This document shows positions 39,791 through 52,220 of a DNA stretch of 64,000 nt, piece after piece; within the stretch, counting starts at the first letter, position 1; each line of letters starts with the position of its first letter. Source of the stretch: Vigna angularis (Eukaryota; Streptophyta; Magnoliopsida; Fabales; Fabaceae); contig NC_068978.1 of NCBI RefSeq assembly GCF_016808095.1, positions 22,002,806 through 22,066,805 on the forward strand, given 5' to 3'. Position numbers and translations under genes: made by a program. A model generated the notes under the pieces. That model searched no databases, was not told the origin of the DNA, and saw nothing but the letters and a program-made list of their open reading frames with translations.

Positions 39791-41270
39791 ATGACACGGT
39801 CAACGATTTCACCGTCTCCGATCTTCATCTCCTTCACGCTCCTGTTCATCACTTTTGCGTGTGCCACATCGTCGTTGAACGAAATCGAGAACTTCAAACC
39901 GAAAGGTTCCGACGGATTCACGGTTCCAAGCCATGTAGAGGAACAGGGAGGAGAATCGGTAAAAGAGTATTTGGATAGCGTATTAAAAAACGCACTCTTC
40001 GGAAGCGATTCTACTGAAACGGTGCAGAATAAGGAAGCATATCCACATAGCTATGCCATCGAAGCAGAGAGCAATACACAGATTAAGGACCAGGGTACGT
40101 GAACAAGTAATTCTGGAATTTTTTGGGTTCTTATTTGTCTAAGAAGTTTTATTGCTATTTTTTTATGGGTTCAATGTTGATTATCTTTTAGCAATAAAAG
40201 TACTGCTAGGTATAGATTTTATTACAGTGTAAAGTAATATCATCATGATTTTAATTTAAAATAATTATTATAAATTTTAAAATATTATTTTTAAAATTTA
40301 CAATATTATTATTTAATGATATATTTTAATTTTCATGTAATAAAAATATTATAATTTTATTATAAAATTTTAAATTTTCTTAATCAAATAAAATTTTAAT
40401 AATTATTAGGTGTTTTTATTAGAAAAAAATTAATGTTAATGTAAAATTAATTCTTAAAATAATTATTTTGTAAATTTTAAATTATAATTTTTTAAAAATT
40501 AATTATATATTAATATTAATTTTTATTTTATTTGATTATTAACAAAATATAAATTAAAGCTTTATATTAAAATTTAAAATTTTAATATATTAAAAACAAA
40601 ATATGTCAATATTTATTCTACTTAATTAAATAATTGGTTTTATATAGTTGAATGATAATATAATTTTTTAAAATTTATTTTTTTAATTAGTTTAATTTCT
40701 TAAACAAATTAACAACAATAATAAAAGGGTCACTGATTAAATAATTTTATTAAAATAGTTAGATTCTTTTTATTAGTTCCATCAAATAATTGAAACAAAT
40801 TGGAAGTAAAAATTACTATATGAAAAAAATTGGAAATATCATTCCGTTTGAGTTTGATTTCAAAATAATAAAATAATTAGCCGTTTCGGGATACATATAC
40901 AGTGTTTATATATAAAAATCTACCACTGAAAGATAATATTAAATTTTATATATATGTTATTTAGTCCTTTTAAATATAATTAGATTATAGTAAAAGTTAT
41001 GTGACTATAATAAAATCATATATTGAATTCTTTTTCTGGTATAAAAGTTATATATATGTATATAGTAAATTTCAGTGGATGCAGAACCTAGGCTGATAAT
41101 TCCGAAACACATAGAAGACGAGGGACCAGAAGCGATCAAAAAATATTTGGATGACTTATTCAGCAAAGCACTCTTTGGCACTGATTCAACTCAAACAGGG
41201 CAAAATCAGGAACCGCATCAACATAGCAATTCCATTCAACTTGACAGCAAAACACACATTAAGCAAGACG
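39791..41270 (+). CDS. Unrecognised secreted protein with an exon-encoded internal repeat
   Basis: Exon 1 is 39791-40094 and exon 2 is 41076-41270, with GT-AG borders. The first realistic ATG (39791) opens a signal peptide (hydrophobic FISFTLLFITFACA, about residues 11-24). The mature part of exon 1 carries VPSHVEEQGGESVKEYLDSV then LKNALFGSDST. Exon 2 (65 residues) repeats this as IPKHIEDEGPEAIKKYLDDL then FSKALFGTDST. Both exons end in phase 1, so exon 2 could be gained or lost without a frameshift. No later exon is certain; reading through the exon 2 donor ends 11 codons later. I do not recognise the family. The upstream leader (39.6-39.8 kb) has an AATAAAAACC TATA-like box at about 39724. 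Expression and secretion are inferred. Confidence 0.6.
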
Positions 41271-41299
41271 GTAAATCTCTATTTATTAATTTTTTTTAA

Positions 41300-42530
41300 C
41301 TTTATAAAATTAATGTTTCTTTTCTAAAACAGAAAAAAAACTAAAATATTGAAAATTTAAGTTTTACCTTAAGAAAATTAAAGTATTATATAAAATAACG
41401 ACCATTATTTTAAAATTTTTAATAGAAAATATTGTCAATTTTAGAATCAGATCTTATTAATGTGTTATGGCTTTTCACAGTGAATTTCCTCCCATAAATC
41501 TAACAAAATAATGTTTTCATCGTTTTAAACTAATTTAGAAATAAATAAACTTTTATTTTCTATGTAGTCAATCTATTATACTAACAAAAATGTTAGGATA
41601 TTATACCATATCTATAGAAATAAGCTATCATAAATTATTTTTTAGACCAGTTTTTATATTGTTTATATGAATTTTTAATTTGTTGTATTAATCACATTAA
41701 ATACTGATCTAGAAATATCTGATTAAGTTTTGAATAGGTAGGTTAATAGTCAGTTGCATTAAGAGTTTTGGTTACTCAGACCAAGTTAATTTAAAAGTGA
41801 CTTTTATTATGATGATTACTAACTTATGAACAAGTTTCCCTGCGTTGAATTGAGTTAGGAATGACTTATTCTATGAAAAGTTACGTGGATGACCTTTTAA
41901 GAGATGGGACAGTCATGAATCAAAATACTAAAAATAAAAATTAGTTAGTCTTTTGGTCCAATTTTAGGCAAAAAGTTTTAATTAAGCAGGTTTTTTTTAA
42001 TTAATTTTTAATTTTTGAACCGCTAACACATGTTAATTCTTAATTTTTTTTTTATTTTTTTTTAATTATTTTGTTTTGTTTTAAGTCATAATACTGATAT
42101 ATGCTAACACTGGCATGTAATTAAAAAAATAAAAAAAATAGAAACTGCAATAATTTAAAATAAAAAAAAACTAATTAAGTTTTAAAATAATATAAAAGCA
42201 AATCTACAATAATTTTGGAAGTATTTAAAAAATGAGATTGTTTTATTTATTTATTTATTATGTAACATTTCAATATATAACATTTATACTATAAAAGAAA
42301 ATATCACAAATTTCATAATCAAGAATTGTTAGTAGACTAAAAGCATATAAATAAATGATTTATCATCATCTAAAACTATAACTATAATCAAATTTTTATA
42401 TACTAGGGTTTTTATTTCTAATAACATATAAACTTTCAACTTAAGGTTCATAAAAAATATAGAAGCAAAAGCTACTAAAACTAAGTATCTATGTCTCAAC
42501 ATCCTCTACTCCTAATACCTGTTCAACTGA
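41300..42530. other. AT-rich DNA, possible decayed third repeat exon
   Basis: No clear gene. At about 41874-41905 the frame MKSYVDDLLRDG resembles the KKYLDDLF core of the preceding gene and may be a decayed further unit. Confidence 0.35.
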
Positions 42531-42760
42531 GACTTCACTAATCAGGTGATTATTATCAAAGAAAAAATCAAAACAAAACACAAGCAAACAAGTAAGCTAA
42601 TTTTAAAAGAGTTATTCACACTTCTTGAATATAAATCACAAACTAACTAAGACTTCACTAATCAGGTGATTATTACCAAAGAAAAAAATCAAACAAAACA
42701 CAAGCAAACAAGTAAGCTAATTTTAAAAGAGTTATTCACACTTGAATATAAATCACAAAC
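42531..42760. repeat. Recent 120-bp tandem duplication
   Basis: GACTTCACTAATCAGGTGAT starts at 42531 and again at 42651. The two units are almost identical to GAATATAAATCACAAAC, differing by a few single bases and small indels. Confidence 0.9.
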
Positions 42761-43318
42761 ATGTATTTCTAATATCAAGTCAATAATAACAAGCACAACT
42801 TAATACACACTTCTAACAATAGACCTGACCTTTCGGATACATATATTAATCTTGAATACTGAGAGAACCTGCATATGTGTGGTGAAACAACATACCTCCA
42901 ACTCTCTACACAAGGTTAGTCCGTCAAACACCTATGGTCAATCTGACCCGATGCTAAGGACCATTTGCCACTCCTCATCACATAACCATCCCACTCTACT
43001 TGAGCTTGAATAACTATTGGAGTCAGAAAACATTCCCCCATTTCAAAGCTCCTACACCAATATATACACAAACCATCTATAAGGGTCTTTCCCATGGAAC
43101 CCCTTTTTACATGCTTAACAAATCATCTTAGAGAAAAGAACACAAAATTCATCATCATCATATATCATACATAATCATATACATGATATTGTTTCTAATG
43201 CATATTATAAACCAATTCATACTTCATAATAAGTATTATAAACCAATCATTCAAACAATCACATATATTGAACACATCTTAAGAAGTATATAAAAACTTA
43301 GTTGAAAATTCTGATATT

Positions 43319-43495
43319 TTTGCTCAGTCACTAAATATGCTCGCTTAACTAAAAGTGTTTGGCAACCCACTCGCTTAGCCCCATGGCTCGCTTTGCGAAT
43401 ACAGAAATATTGAGTTCTCCTTGCTCAGCGATTACACTCGCTCAACTAGATATAGTTCTACTCGCTCATTGGATACACTCGCTCAGCAAGACTGC
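43319..43495. repeat. CTCGCTCAGCGA-type interspersed short repeats
   Basis: TGCTCAGTCA, GCTCGCTTAACTA, ACTCGCTTAGCC, TGCTCAGCGATTACACTCGC, ACTCGCTCATTGG and ACTCGCTCAGCAAG recur at about 20-30-base spacing. I recall similar arrays in legume gypsy LTR regions. The surrounding 42.8-44.6 kb is C/A-rich non-coding DNA, probably retroelement remains. Confidence 0.5.
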
Positions 43496-44599
43496 AGAAT
43501 TATGCAGCATCAAAACTACATAATTTGCGCCCTTAACCTCCCATGACCTATCCTAAACACTTTTACCAACTTCTAACACTTCTAGATTTGATTCTAAACT
43601 ACTATGGACCTAAAAAAATGTGTATAATCCAACTTAAACTAGTTCTTAACTGTTTTACAAGATTTTAACTTAAAACAACTAAAACCTCATCTTAAAGACC
43701 AAAATTGAATTCTACAAGTTTTAGCTCATATTTAAACTACTTAGGGTTCTAAACAAGTCCAAAATGACTCAACCACAAACATCAACTCCTCCAATAAACA
43801 AGTTTTAGCTCATATTTAAGCTACTATTTCTAAAAGTCACTACTCTAAACCTCTAAAATACACTTAAAAACCGTTTGAAACATAACCAATTGTCTACTAC
43901 TCCATTCTAAAACAAAACCTATCAATTCACAATTCAAATAAGTTCCAATTAACCATACAATAAAACCTAACTCATCATTTTTCCAGACCAATATTTCTCA
44001 AATTCACTTGTTAAAACGCCCCCCTCCCCTCACCACCATTTTAAATCAAAATCGACTTGTAAATCATCTTAATACTTCCTTCTCAACATTTCATTCAAAT
44101 GAACATCACCAACATTTGAAACCATAAAATTTCATAACCAACTCAATTCAAACATAATCATTATAGTCCAACATCCATCAAAGTATCAAAAATCCAAAAG
44201 CTAATTACAAATATGCAAAATCACAATTTCTACTAAAATATATATGCCTATTTCCAACCAAGCCAACAAAATGTACGACCAATCTTAAATCATACCCATC
44301 ATATAAAAATAAAATCAACACAAAGTCACTAGTTTCCCTTATCTTAAAGAGAACTACCAAGTTCTAAGAACGCACCACAGTTGCTTCAAGCACAATGAAT
44401 TCTAAAATTGCCTAAAAACCACAGAATTTGATCCAAATCAACCATTGGGACCAATGATCCTAGAAGAACAACAAAGAGCGCTAGAAATTTGGTTCACATG
44501 CGAGAAAGAACCTATATTAGAAAAAGAGTAAAAACTAAGTTACTCATTTTAGAAAACTGATAAGATGAATTAATAGGTATCACTGTCGTGATTTCTTAG

Positions 44600-45289
44600 A
44601 CACTTCCTAATCGTCAAAGAAGTGACTCAAGTGTTAGAAAGTTTAGAGAGAAGGAAGATGAAATCTAGAAAAGAAACTTTAAATAGATGGTACGTGTTTC
44701 AAGAAATGAAACGTATTTATGAAATTCTATTTATATTATTGAATTATTTGAATATTAAAATACTCAATCTCATTATTTTAAAACATCTATCACTTCTAAT
44801 ACTTCATTTTATAGATGATCACATATTCAGTTTTTTATCATTTTAAAAGATTTAATTGCTTAATATACCACTCATACAACTAAATATGAGAAAATAGTTC
44901 ACAACTTCAAGGACTTAAATATTTTAGTTTAAAGTCACTTGAAGTATTTATATCTAGATCAAGGATTGTTTTTTTTGGCAATACAAGTGTTTTAGCCTGC
45001 TTGTCAGCAACCCACCCAAAGTAGGGGAGCTTCTTTATTCACCCCAATTTCTCTTTCTGCACTTTCATAATTAGAAAATGTCCATTTTACCCTTCACTCA
45101 ACAGTAGAAAACTTAACCCTAATTTTTTATTCACATTTCGTTCTCGCACCTCCCTCCCCATCTGTCAAAGGCCTCTGCAATTGGTCTTCCTGGAGATGAG
45201 TGTGTGCAAGTACACTCCTTGGAAGAAGAAGAGTAGGACTTCTAAGTTGCATATGGAAAAAGAAAATAAGAATCCAAATTTTTTTTATG
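44600..45289. other. Intergenic DNA, nothing recognised
   Basis: No supported coding region. Confidence 0.5.
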
Positions 45290-45715
45290 AAATATTTAAT
45301 TCAAAAAATATTTTTATACGTTTTTAGAAGATATTTTTGAGTTCAAAAATTTCTTTTAGAACATTTAAGAAAAAAATATTCTAAATTAGGTGTTCTGAAA
45401 AATATTTTTGAAATACTCATTTTCAAAAAATATTTTTATATTCTAATTTAGCTATTACTGAAGGTATTTTTAGATAACTCAATTATGAATATAAAAATAT
45501 TTTGTTTAGAGTATTACGAGACAATTTTTGAAAATATTTTTCAAAACATTTATTTTAGAATGTTTCAAAAGATATTTTCTAGGTTTAAAAATATTTTTTA
45601 AAACATCTAATGCGGAGTGTATTTTGTATGTTTTTTGGATTAAGTATTTTAAAAGGTATCTTTTGAATTTGAAAATATTTTTCGAAACATTTAATTTAGA
45701 AAATTTTGAATAGAA
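45290..45715. repeat. AT-rich degenerate tandem array (AAAATATTTTT-CAAAACATTT units)
   Basis: AAAATATTTTTCAAAACATTT at about 45530 recurs as AAAATATTTTTTAAAACATCT (about 45588) and AAAATATTTTTCGAAACATTT (about 45672), with many weaker copies upstream. The 61-residue open frame at 45528-45713 is only the translation of these units. Confidence 0.7.
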
Positions 45716-46030
45716 AATGAAATGAATGATTTTTCATTATAATTTTAATGAGAAGTAATTTGGCATTTATAGGTTTTGTTGGGTTGCACAAAAAAAGAAG
45801 GACATTCATAGGAACCCTCCAAACTAGATGGTATTGGGTGGTCCTTATGGTTAAAAAAGTTGAGAGTTGTGATTCGTGAGTGAAAGAGTGGAATAATCCA
45901 TCAACTTAATTTCGTAATAAATATATATATTTATAGAAATTAAACATGACATCCGAGTACAATTTAAATAAAGGATTGGTATTATATTAAATCTAAAATT
46001 TTAAAATAATAAATTTGTAAATGTTTTTTG

Positions 46031-46204
46031 TGTTGGGAATCAAAGTGTAAGTCTAAGTCTCATATTGAATAAAAATGAAAAAGTAGAACACTGTATAAAT
46101 GTGAAAAACCTATTAACCTATTGTCTGTGAATCTCTTATATGGTTGGACTCAGATCTCATTGGTGTTTGTATCTTAGTGAATCTTTTTCTTGATAGACCC
46201 AACA
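46031..46204. mobile_element. Short solo LTR (TRIM-like), 174 bp
   Basis: It begins TGTTGGGAATC and ends GACCCAACA, so the termini are TG..CA with a perfect 7-bp inverted pair. Inside are AGTCTAAGTCTCATATTGAA and a TATAAATGTG box. These are words of small legume LTR/TRIM elements, as I recall. Flanking pentamers (TTTTG, TTCTT) do not match. It lies 76 bases before the ATG of the 46281 ORF. Confidence 0.6.
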
Positions 46205-46280
46205 TTCTTTATTTTAACTTTTTAATTTTTATCTAATTTAATAGTTAATTACTTTGTGTTTGTTTTGTATAGGTAAGAAG

Positions 46281-46607
46281 ATGGAGGAAGAAGATAAATC
46301 ATTTAATAAAGTGTGTAAATTGAGAAAGGAAGAAGAATTGGTAAATGATGATATTGCAGTGAATGTTAGCCTTGAGATAGTGGGTGATGGAGAGTATGTT
46401 CTGAAGATTAAGAGGGTGAATCGAAGTTCAAACAATGAGGATGAAGTAGAAAGGGCTAAGCATTTGGCTCAAAATGGAGCAATGTTGTTACATTACGGAG
46501 AGATTCTTCAAGACATGGGAGAAAAATTGATTACCCAATCCCAGGCATTGCTTTACTCTGTTTTTAATATGTCTGCACCTCCTAAATTCAACTCTCATGA
46601 TCAATGA
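46281..46607 (+). CDS. Hypothetical 108-aa acidic protein or gene fragment
   Basis: ATG at 46281 (MEEEDKSFNK), stop at 46605-46607. Composition is gene-like: charged N-terminus, then EIVGDGEYVLKIKRV, a region likely to be helical (ERAKHLAQNGAMLLHYGEIL), and a Pro/His C-terminus. I recognise no domain. A pyrimidine-rich tract ending TTGTATAG/GTAAG precedes the ATG, so this could be the last exon of a longer gene whose upstream part is missing or displaced by the LTR at 46031. Local base composition is richer in G than the surroundings, which supports a real or recently real coding exon. Confidence is moderate that it is coding and low on role. Confidence 0.45.
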   Translation: MEEEDKSFNKVCKLRKEEELVNDDIAVNVSLEIVGDGEYVLKIKRVNRSSNNEDEVERAKHLAQNGAMLLHYGEILQDMGEKLITQSQALLYSVFNMSAPPKFNSHDQ

Positions 46608-47954
46608 TAGAAATTGTGTACACCTTCACTTTGTTATTTTTAATGCTTACTATAAGGACACTACGAATTTAGTAGCTTTTTAATAGGAAACTGTCACATG
46701 TTATCACTTTAGTCTATGGTTTGTATTTAACAAAATATAAAAATATCTTAAAATTATAATTTGTTTCATCTCTAAATTCAAGTCCTTTATTTCATTTTAG
46801 TTTTTCACTATATTGTAATTAATATTATAACTGAAGGTACGTGTTCATGATAATTTTTTTTTTACGAATTCAATAATTAATAAAGTCAGAATAATCTCTT
46901 CAAATTTTTAATTTAATACTCTCTTTCTAACTATACATCAAAAGTAATTTCTCCTTATACATACTACACAACAGTTCATATACAACAAACGTTCAATCAT
47001 AATATTCAGACCTATTATGTAACACATTATCTTTTGATGTACATAACATAAAAATAATATTAATTATTACTTATATTTTACTTTTTTATTGACTTAAATA
47101 TATAGTTTACATCCTTCAAGAATAAATTTGAATTTTTTCTATTTGTTGTAAATTATTTTTCATAATTATGTATAAGCCTCTAAAATTTCTTAAAATTACA
47201 AATTGACATCTATATATTTTCTAATGATTACAAATTGATCCTTAATTATTTTTAAGTATTTGCATCTTAGTTATTAATTTTTTTATAATTGCAATTTAGT
47301 CCCTTATTAAGTTTTTTTAATTGCAAGTACATCCCAATCAACTAATCACATTGATTTTTACAAATACTTCAAAATTTGAATGAAAATTATTCATTCAATA
47401 TAAAATTATTAAATTTGTATTTGTTTCTCATATGAATTTAAACTAAAAGTTCTAATACTTTTGGATTGTACGCTATTTTATAAATTCCATCATTAATAAG
47501 ATTCATGGAAATTTTCTAAAATCTTGGAAAAATGAAAATCAATCAAGATAAACCATCAATCGTCTATAAAAATAGATGTTAGAATGCATTAAAAATAATT
47601 TCAACTATTGTTTTATTGAAATATATTATATTAGGTTTATTAAGGGATTAAAATAACAAAATTGTGTATTCAAATGTATCAACTCAAGCATGTTGTTTGG
47701 TCCCAATTAAAAATAATATAAATAAGTGGACCAAACCTATTTTTATAACAAATTTCGTACCCCATGATGGCAAACTACTGAATAGGCTTCAATTACTGAG
47801 TATGTCCAAACTCTTATTTCCATGGGTCAAGTTGAATTGTAAATAATTAGAACATATTTATTTTGGGTCTTGATTTTGAGAAAAGTGATATAGTTTTCTT
47901 TGAACCTTATATTTAAGCCTTGTTTTTGGGGTATGAAGGAGACTTAACCTTGTA
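46608..47954. other. AT-rich intergenic DNA
   Basis: Nothing recognised. Confidence 0.6.
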
Positions 47955-48685
47955 ATGAAGGAGGTAGTAAGAAAATAAGTAATGAAACTGCTCGAGGTAG
48001 GAATGATCTATCCAATATTTGATAGTCCTTGGGTGAGTCCAGTTCAAGTTGTACCTAAGAAAGAAGGGATGCCAATTATTGATAATGAAAAGAACGAGTA
48101 GATACCCACAGTCACAGGATGGAGAATGTGCATAAACTATAGAAAACTTAATCAAGCTACAAGGAAATACCATTTCCCATTTCCTTTTGTAGATCAAATG
48201 ATGGAAAGATTGGCCGGTCAAGAATATTATTTCTTTCTTGATGGATACTCTAGCTACAATAAATAGTTGTGCATCCTCAAGAACAAGAAAAGGAAACTTT
48301 CACTTGTCATTTTGGTGTCTTTTCTTATAGGAAAATTTCATTCAAATTGTGCAATGCTCTAGCCACATTTCAAAGATGTATGCTAGCCATTTATGCTGAT
48401 TTGGTTGAGAAAAGCATAGAGGTATTTATGGATGATTTCTGTGTATATGGTAGTTCATTTGATACATGCTTAAACAACCTTGACATTGTGTTGAAAAGAT
48501 ACATAGAGACTCATTTTGTGCTAACTGGAAAAAAATTCCATTTCATGGTCAAGAAAGGGATTGTTTTAGGTCATAATTTTAGAAAAAGAAATTGAAGTTG
48601 ACCTCGTCATAATGGAGGTTATCTCAAAATTAGCTCTATCTTTCAATGTAAGAGGAATAAAGAGTTTCCTAGGCCATTGAAATAA
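47955..48685 (+). pseudogene. Gypsy (Athila/Tat-type) reverse transcriptase fragment
   Basis: Translated pieces give MIYPIFDSPWVSPVQVVPKK, WRMCINYRKLNQATRK, HFPFPFVDQMMERLAGQ, a frameshift near 48265, CHFGVFSYRKISF, ATFQRCMLAIYADLVEKSIE, VFMDDFCVYG (the catalytic box, FMDD variant), then KFHFMVKKGIVLGH and GIKSFLGH. This is the RT palm of Ty3-gypsy pol. In-frame stops at 47975 and 48100 and a frameshift show it is dead. It has no gag, integrase or LTR attached. Confidence 0.85.
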
Positions 48686-48689
48686 CTTT

Positions 48690-50699
48690 TAGCCATTATT
48701 TATGGCTTGAAAAAGTTCAAATCATGTAAAATTGGTTGAGACAGACATGCTTCTCAACCAAACATTACAAACACATGCAAGTATTTCATCCAAACAACTC
48801 ATCTTCTAACTTATCATCATTATCATTTTTAATCATCTAGATAAAATTAAAACTTAATCAACACATAAACAATGCAAAAAATAGAAACCTATTATTTTCA
48901 TGTTAGTGTCTCATCTAACAAGACTTACACAAAAAGTCAAAGTCGTCCAACTTCTTATTTTCTCAAACAGTGGGACGTCACATATACACATATCGCCTAA
49001 TGACTCAAAACTCACGCCCAACAAAACTCAAACACAAAAAAGTCACTATTTCAATATCTTCTGTTCGAAGTATACTACAGAACCACTTACCAACTTTCTC
49101 AATTAATTTAACTGCTCTTAACTTATCATATACTTAACTAATTTTCATCTTATCTCAAAGATTCCAACAACATTCCCAACATCCTCATGTTAAAAATAAA
49201 ATACATTCAACTTACTCAAACACTAGTTCTACTAAAAGTTCAATTTATGCGACATTAAGAGATTAACTCTCTAAATTTTACCGTCTAATCCAAAGCACTT
49301 GAAAAAAACTCTTTAATTTTTCAATTCACTTATACAATTATTTTCAAAACTGAATTAATTTCGGTTGAATCATCAACATTCATAAAACTTACGTATACAC
49401 CGAAAATTGTTCCGATGCCTCCATTTAACCTGCAATTTCATTTTGAACATAAATAATCAAACCAAAATTCCAATTACATCAAACTACTGTACAAAATTAC
49501 ATCCTAAAATTCATCCTTTAAACATTTTAAACCCCCTTCTCACAATTTATGAATTTTATCAACAAAATATTTATTCTCACACCCTATAACAATATAATCA
49601 TACCTTAATTCTCCTCTCATAATTTCATAAAGCTTAGCTTGCAACCATATCTATCACACTTACTAAAACCATAAAATAAAGGTCATAAAACTTATCTTCT
49701 CCACACCAAATATTTAACCACCAACCCATACATATAATAACATCCCGCACGCGCAAATATTAAAGTAAAATAAAATCGAAATCTCCAAATTCATCTTATA
49801 CTAACACTTTTTATGCAAATACGTATATTATGTTTCCTAACTATATCCTATACGCTGCACATAACAAAAGATTACATATTACATTTCCCCTGCAACCCGC
49901 AATTTGATCACAACCCTTAAACATCCAATAATCATATCAACACAAATTTCTATGTAATATCATATGATTAACATTCTTAATGGTATCATTTATTTTAAGC
50001 CCATCAAAATTACTCTTTCATTTATACCGCAATACTTCTAAAAACTCCAAAATTCTTATAAATAATCATCTTTCCGAAAACTGTATAAATCCGTAGAAAC
50101 TTTATCTATCATTAGCCAAATAAAATACTATTATAAAATAACATAAACTATTAACATCATCATAGTTTATGCTTATTGTTAGATGAACCGATCACTCATC
50201 TTATTTAAATGATTTGGTATTGGATGTATACTAGTTCTAAGTTGTCCAACTAATTCTCCTCCTGTATTTTAAATGTTAAGAATATATCTAAGGTTTTAGT
50301 TGGTTATAAAGTCTTGCTCGTAATGCTAGTGATGCATTCAAGCCGTCATTGAGAAATCATATTGAAATTTGGTAATCTTATGTTCTAGGTGTCAAAAATG
50401 AATCTAAAGTTACATTCAAAAAGAACTCCTAAGACATGATTAATTGCGTCTTTATAACTAATAACTAAAGCTTTATAAGAGAGGGAAAAAGTTGTGAAAT
50501 TTAGCTTCAACACGCCCCTATCATCCTGAAGTCAATTCTTTTTAAGTTCAAACTAATTTACAACGAGTTATATTGGTAAAATAGATCTATTTTTACCGTT
50601 TTATTCCAAGTTAAGCTAGTTTAGAACGTTGTATTTTCTGCTAAATCCATGTGGATACAACACTTATTATACTACAAACTACCTAATATACTTGTTGAA
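48690..50699. other. Intergenic DNA, A/C-rich, nothing recognised
   Basis: No coding region is supported. The composition (C and A rich on this strand) is uniform and may be old retroelement sequence. Confidence 0.45.
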
Positions 50700-51019
50700 A
50701 AAATTGATTGTTTTGTAGTATCAAGAGGTTTTTTACGCCATTGTCGAAGATTTGTGTAAAGGAAAATATTGTTTCAAACCAGGTTATAATAAAACTATTA
50801 ATGGGCTAACGCCTTTTTAGTTCAAATGATGGAGTTGTGGTGGAGTTTGCATAGCCTGAGCAAGAGGTGGATAATCATGATAATATTTGTGTTGTGAAGG
50901 GATTTTTCTTGTTAAGAATCTTGATGGTGTGCCAATAGAATCTGATTCCTTGGTTGATATATCTCTTTTGGAAGATGTCACTTTCTTTGTTAACAGTTTG
51001 GATGGTTCACAACATTTAC
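50700..51019 (+). pseudogene. Unidentified coding-like fragment interrupted by the CACTA element
   Basis: A short frame (from about 50887) reads NLDGVPIESDSLVDISLLED then FFVNSLDGSQHLP and runs into the CACTA left end. On the far side (52549 on) KELKIISKLTRMVNERED appears. I do not recognise the protein. It may be part of an older transposon. Confidence 0.3.
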
Positions 51020-51554
51020 CACTAGTAAAAAAACTGTTTTTAAACTCGCGTTATAGGCACCGGTTTAGGTGAAACCGAAGCCTATCAAAATGCGGTGGCA
51101 TTTTTGTAGTTTAAGCGAACTTATACGTCTCGGTTTAAAATCAACCAAAGCATATAAGTCATATTACCTCGGTTAAAGTAACGACCGAAGCCTAAAAGCC
51201 CACCTTTGAATTCTGTGCAGAGCCTACGGCTTCGGTTCGTTCAGAACTAGTACGAAATAGTGTTTATGCCTCGATTTAAACGGAAACCGAGGTATATAGT
51301 CATTTTATATATTTTTTTATTTTTTTCTGAGGACTATATGCCTTAGTCAGGTGTAGAACCAAGACCTATATGCATGTATTGTTTCGGGCGAGTAGAGAAC
51401 CGAGTCATATGTGCACGTATCTTAACCAAAAAAACGTAACCTTTCATTTCCTTCTTCCTCCAGATCTGACTCCCACCCTCGCCCCTTGCTCTCCCTCCTT
51501 TCCTTCTTCCTTCTGATCTGACTCCCTCCCTCCCTCTCCCTCCATCGCTTTCTC

Positions 51555-51776
51555 GTGTCATCCAGTCTCGTTCTCGACCATTCCACCGGTGGCATCATCT
51601 ACTCCGACTACGGCCTCGTCCCCGACCGCTCCACCGGCGACATCGCCTTCTCCGAGTGCGGCCTCGTCCCAGACCACTCCACGGGCGACATCCTCTGCTC
51701 CGAGTGCGGCCTCGTCCTCGAGTCCCACTCCATGGATGAGATCTCCGACGGGCGACAACGACCCCAACGTCCTTGA
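51555..51776 (+). pseudogene. Captured TFIIB zinc-ribbon fragment, triplicated
   Basis: The frame encodes [16 protein letters not shown], then [16 protein letters not shown], then [16 protein letters not shown] and [12 protein letters not shown]. Plant TFIIB has a single [20 protein letters not shown] block in its N-terminal zinc ribbon, so the second half of the ribbon is here three times as exact 48-base units (51576-51719). Only the third unit keeps both knuckle cysteines (CSEC). The second has one and the first has none, and the first half of the ribbon is missing. The GDNDP motif that follows in TFIIB appears just downstream in another frame (about 51748-51762). There is no ATG at the start. 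It cannot make a folded TFIIB ribbon by itself. Confidence 0.8.
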
Positions 51777-51963
51777 GTCTAGATCCCCTCGCGACGATGA
51801 CGGTCACGACACCCACACAGCCAGCACAGCCGCGAGATCGGTGGTTTCCGGCGAGAGAGAAACGATGGTAGACGCGGCGGCGGCGAGGACATGGCGATGG
51901 CGAGGACGCGACGGCAACGACAATTCCTCGATCTCCCTCACCATCTCTATTTTCTCTCCTACC

Positions 51964-52220
51964 GTTTGAGTTTCTGTGATTTGAGTTTGGTTTCTTCGAT
52001 TTGAGTTTGGCTTCTGCCATTTGAGTTTGGTTGCTGCAATTTGAGTTTCGTTTCTCCGATTTTTGAGTTTCCGGGTTCTGTGTGCAGGTTGGGGTGGAGA
52101 AGATTGAATCATGGAGGCACGATTTGGGTTTTGGGTTGCTGTTATGGTGGTTCTGGGTTGTTGTTTTGGGTTGCAGGTTGTTGTTCTGGGTTATGGGTTG
52201 CGCTTCTGGGTTCTGGGTTA
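51964..52220. repeat. 20-bp TTTGAGTTTGGTTTCTTCGA and GGTTCTGGGTT repeats inside CACTA
   Basis: Five to six units of about 20 bases beginning TTTGAGTTT run from 51964 to 52075. From 52110 to 52220, GGGTTGTTGTT / GGTTCTGGGTT words recur. Confidence 0.8.
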
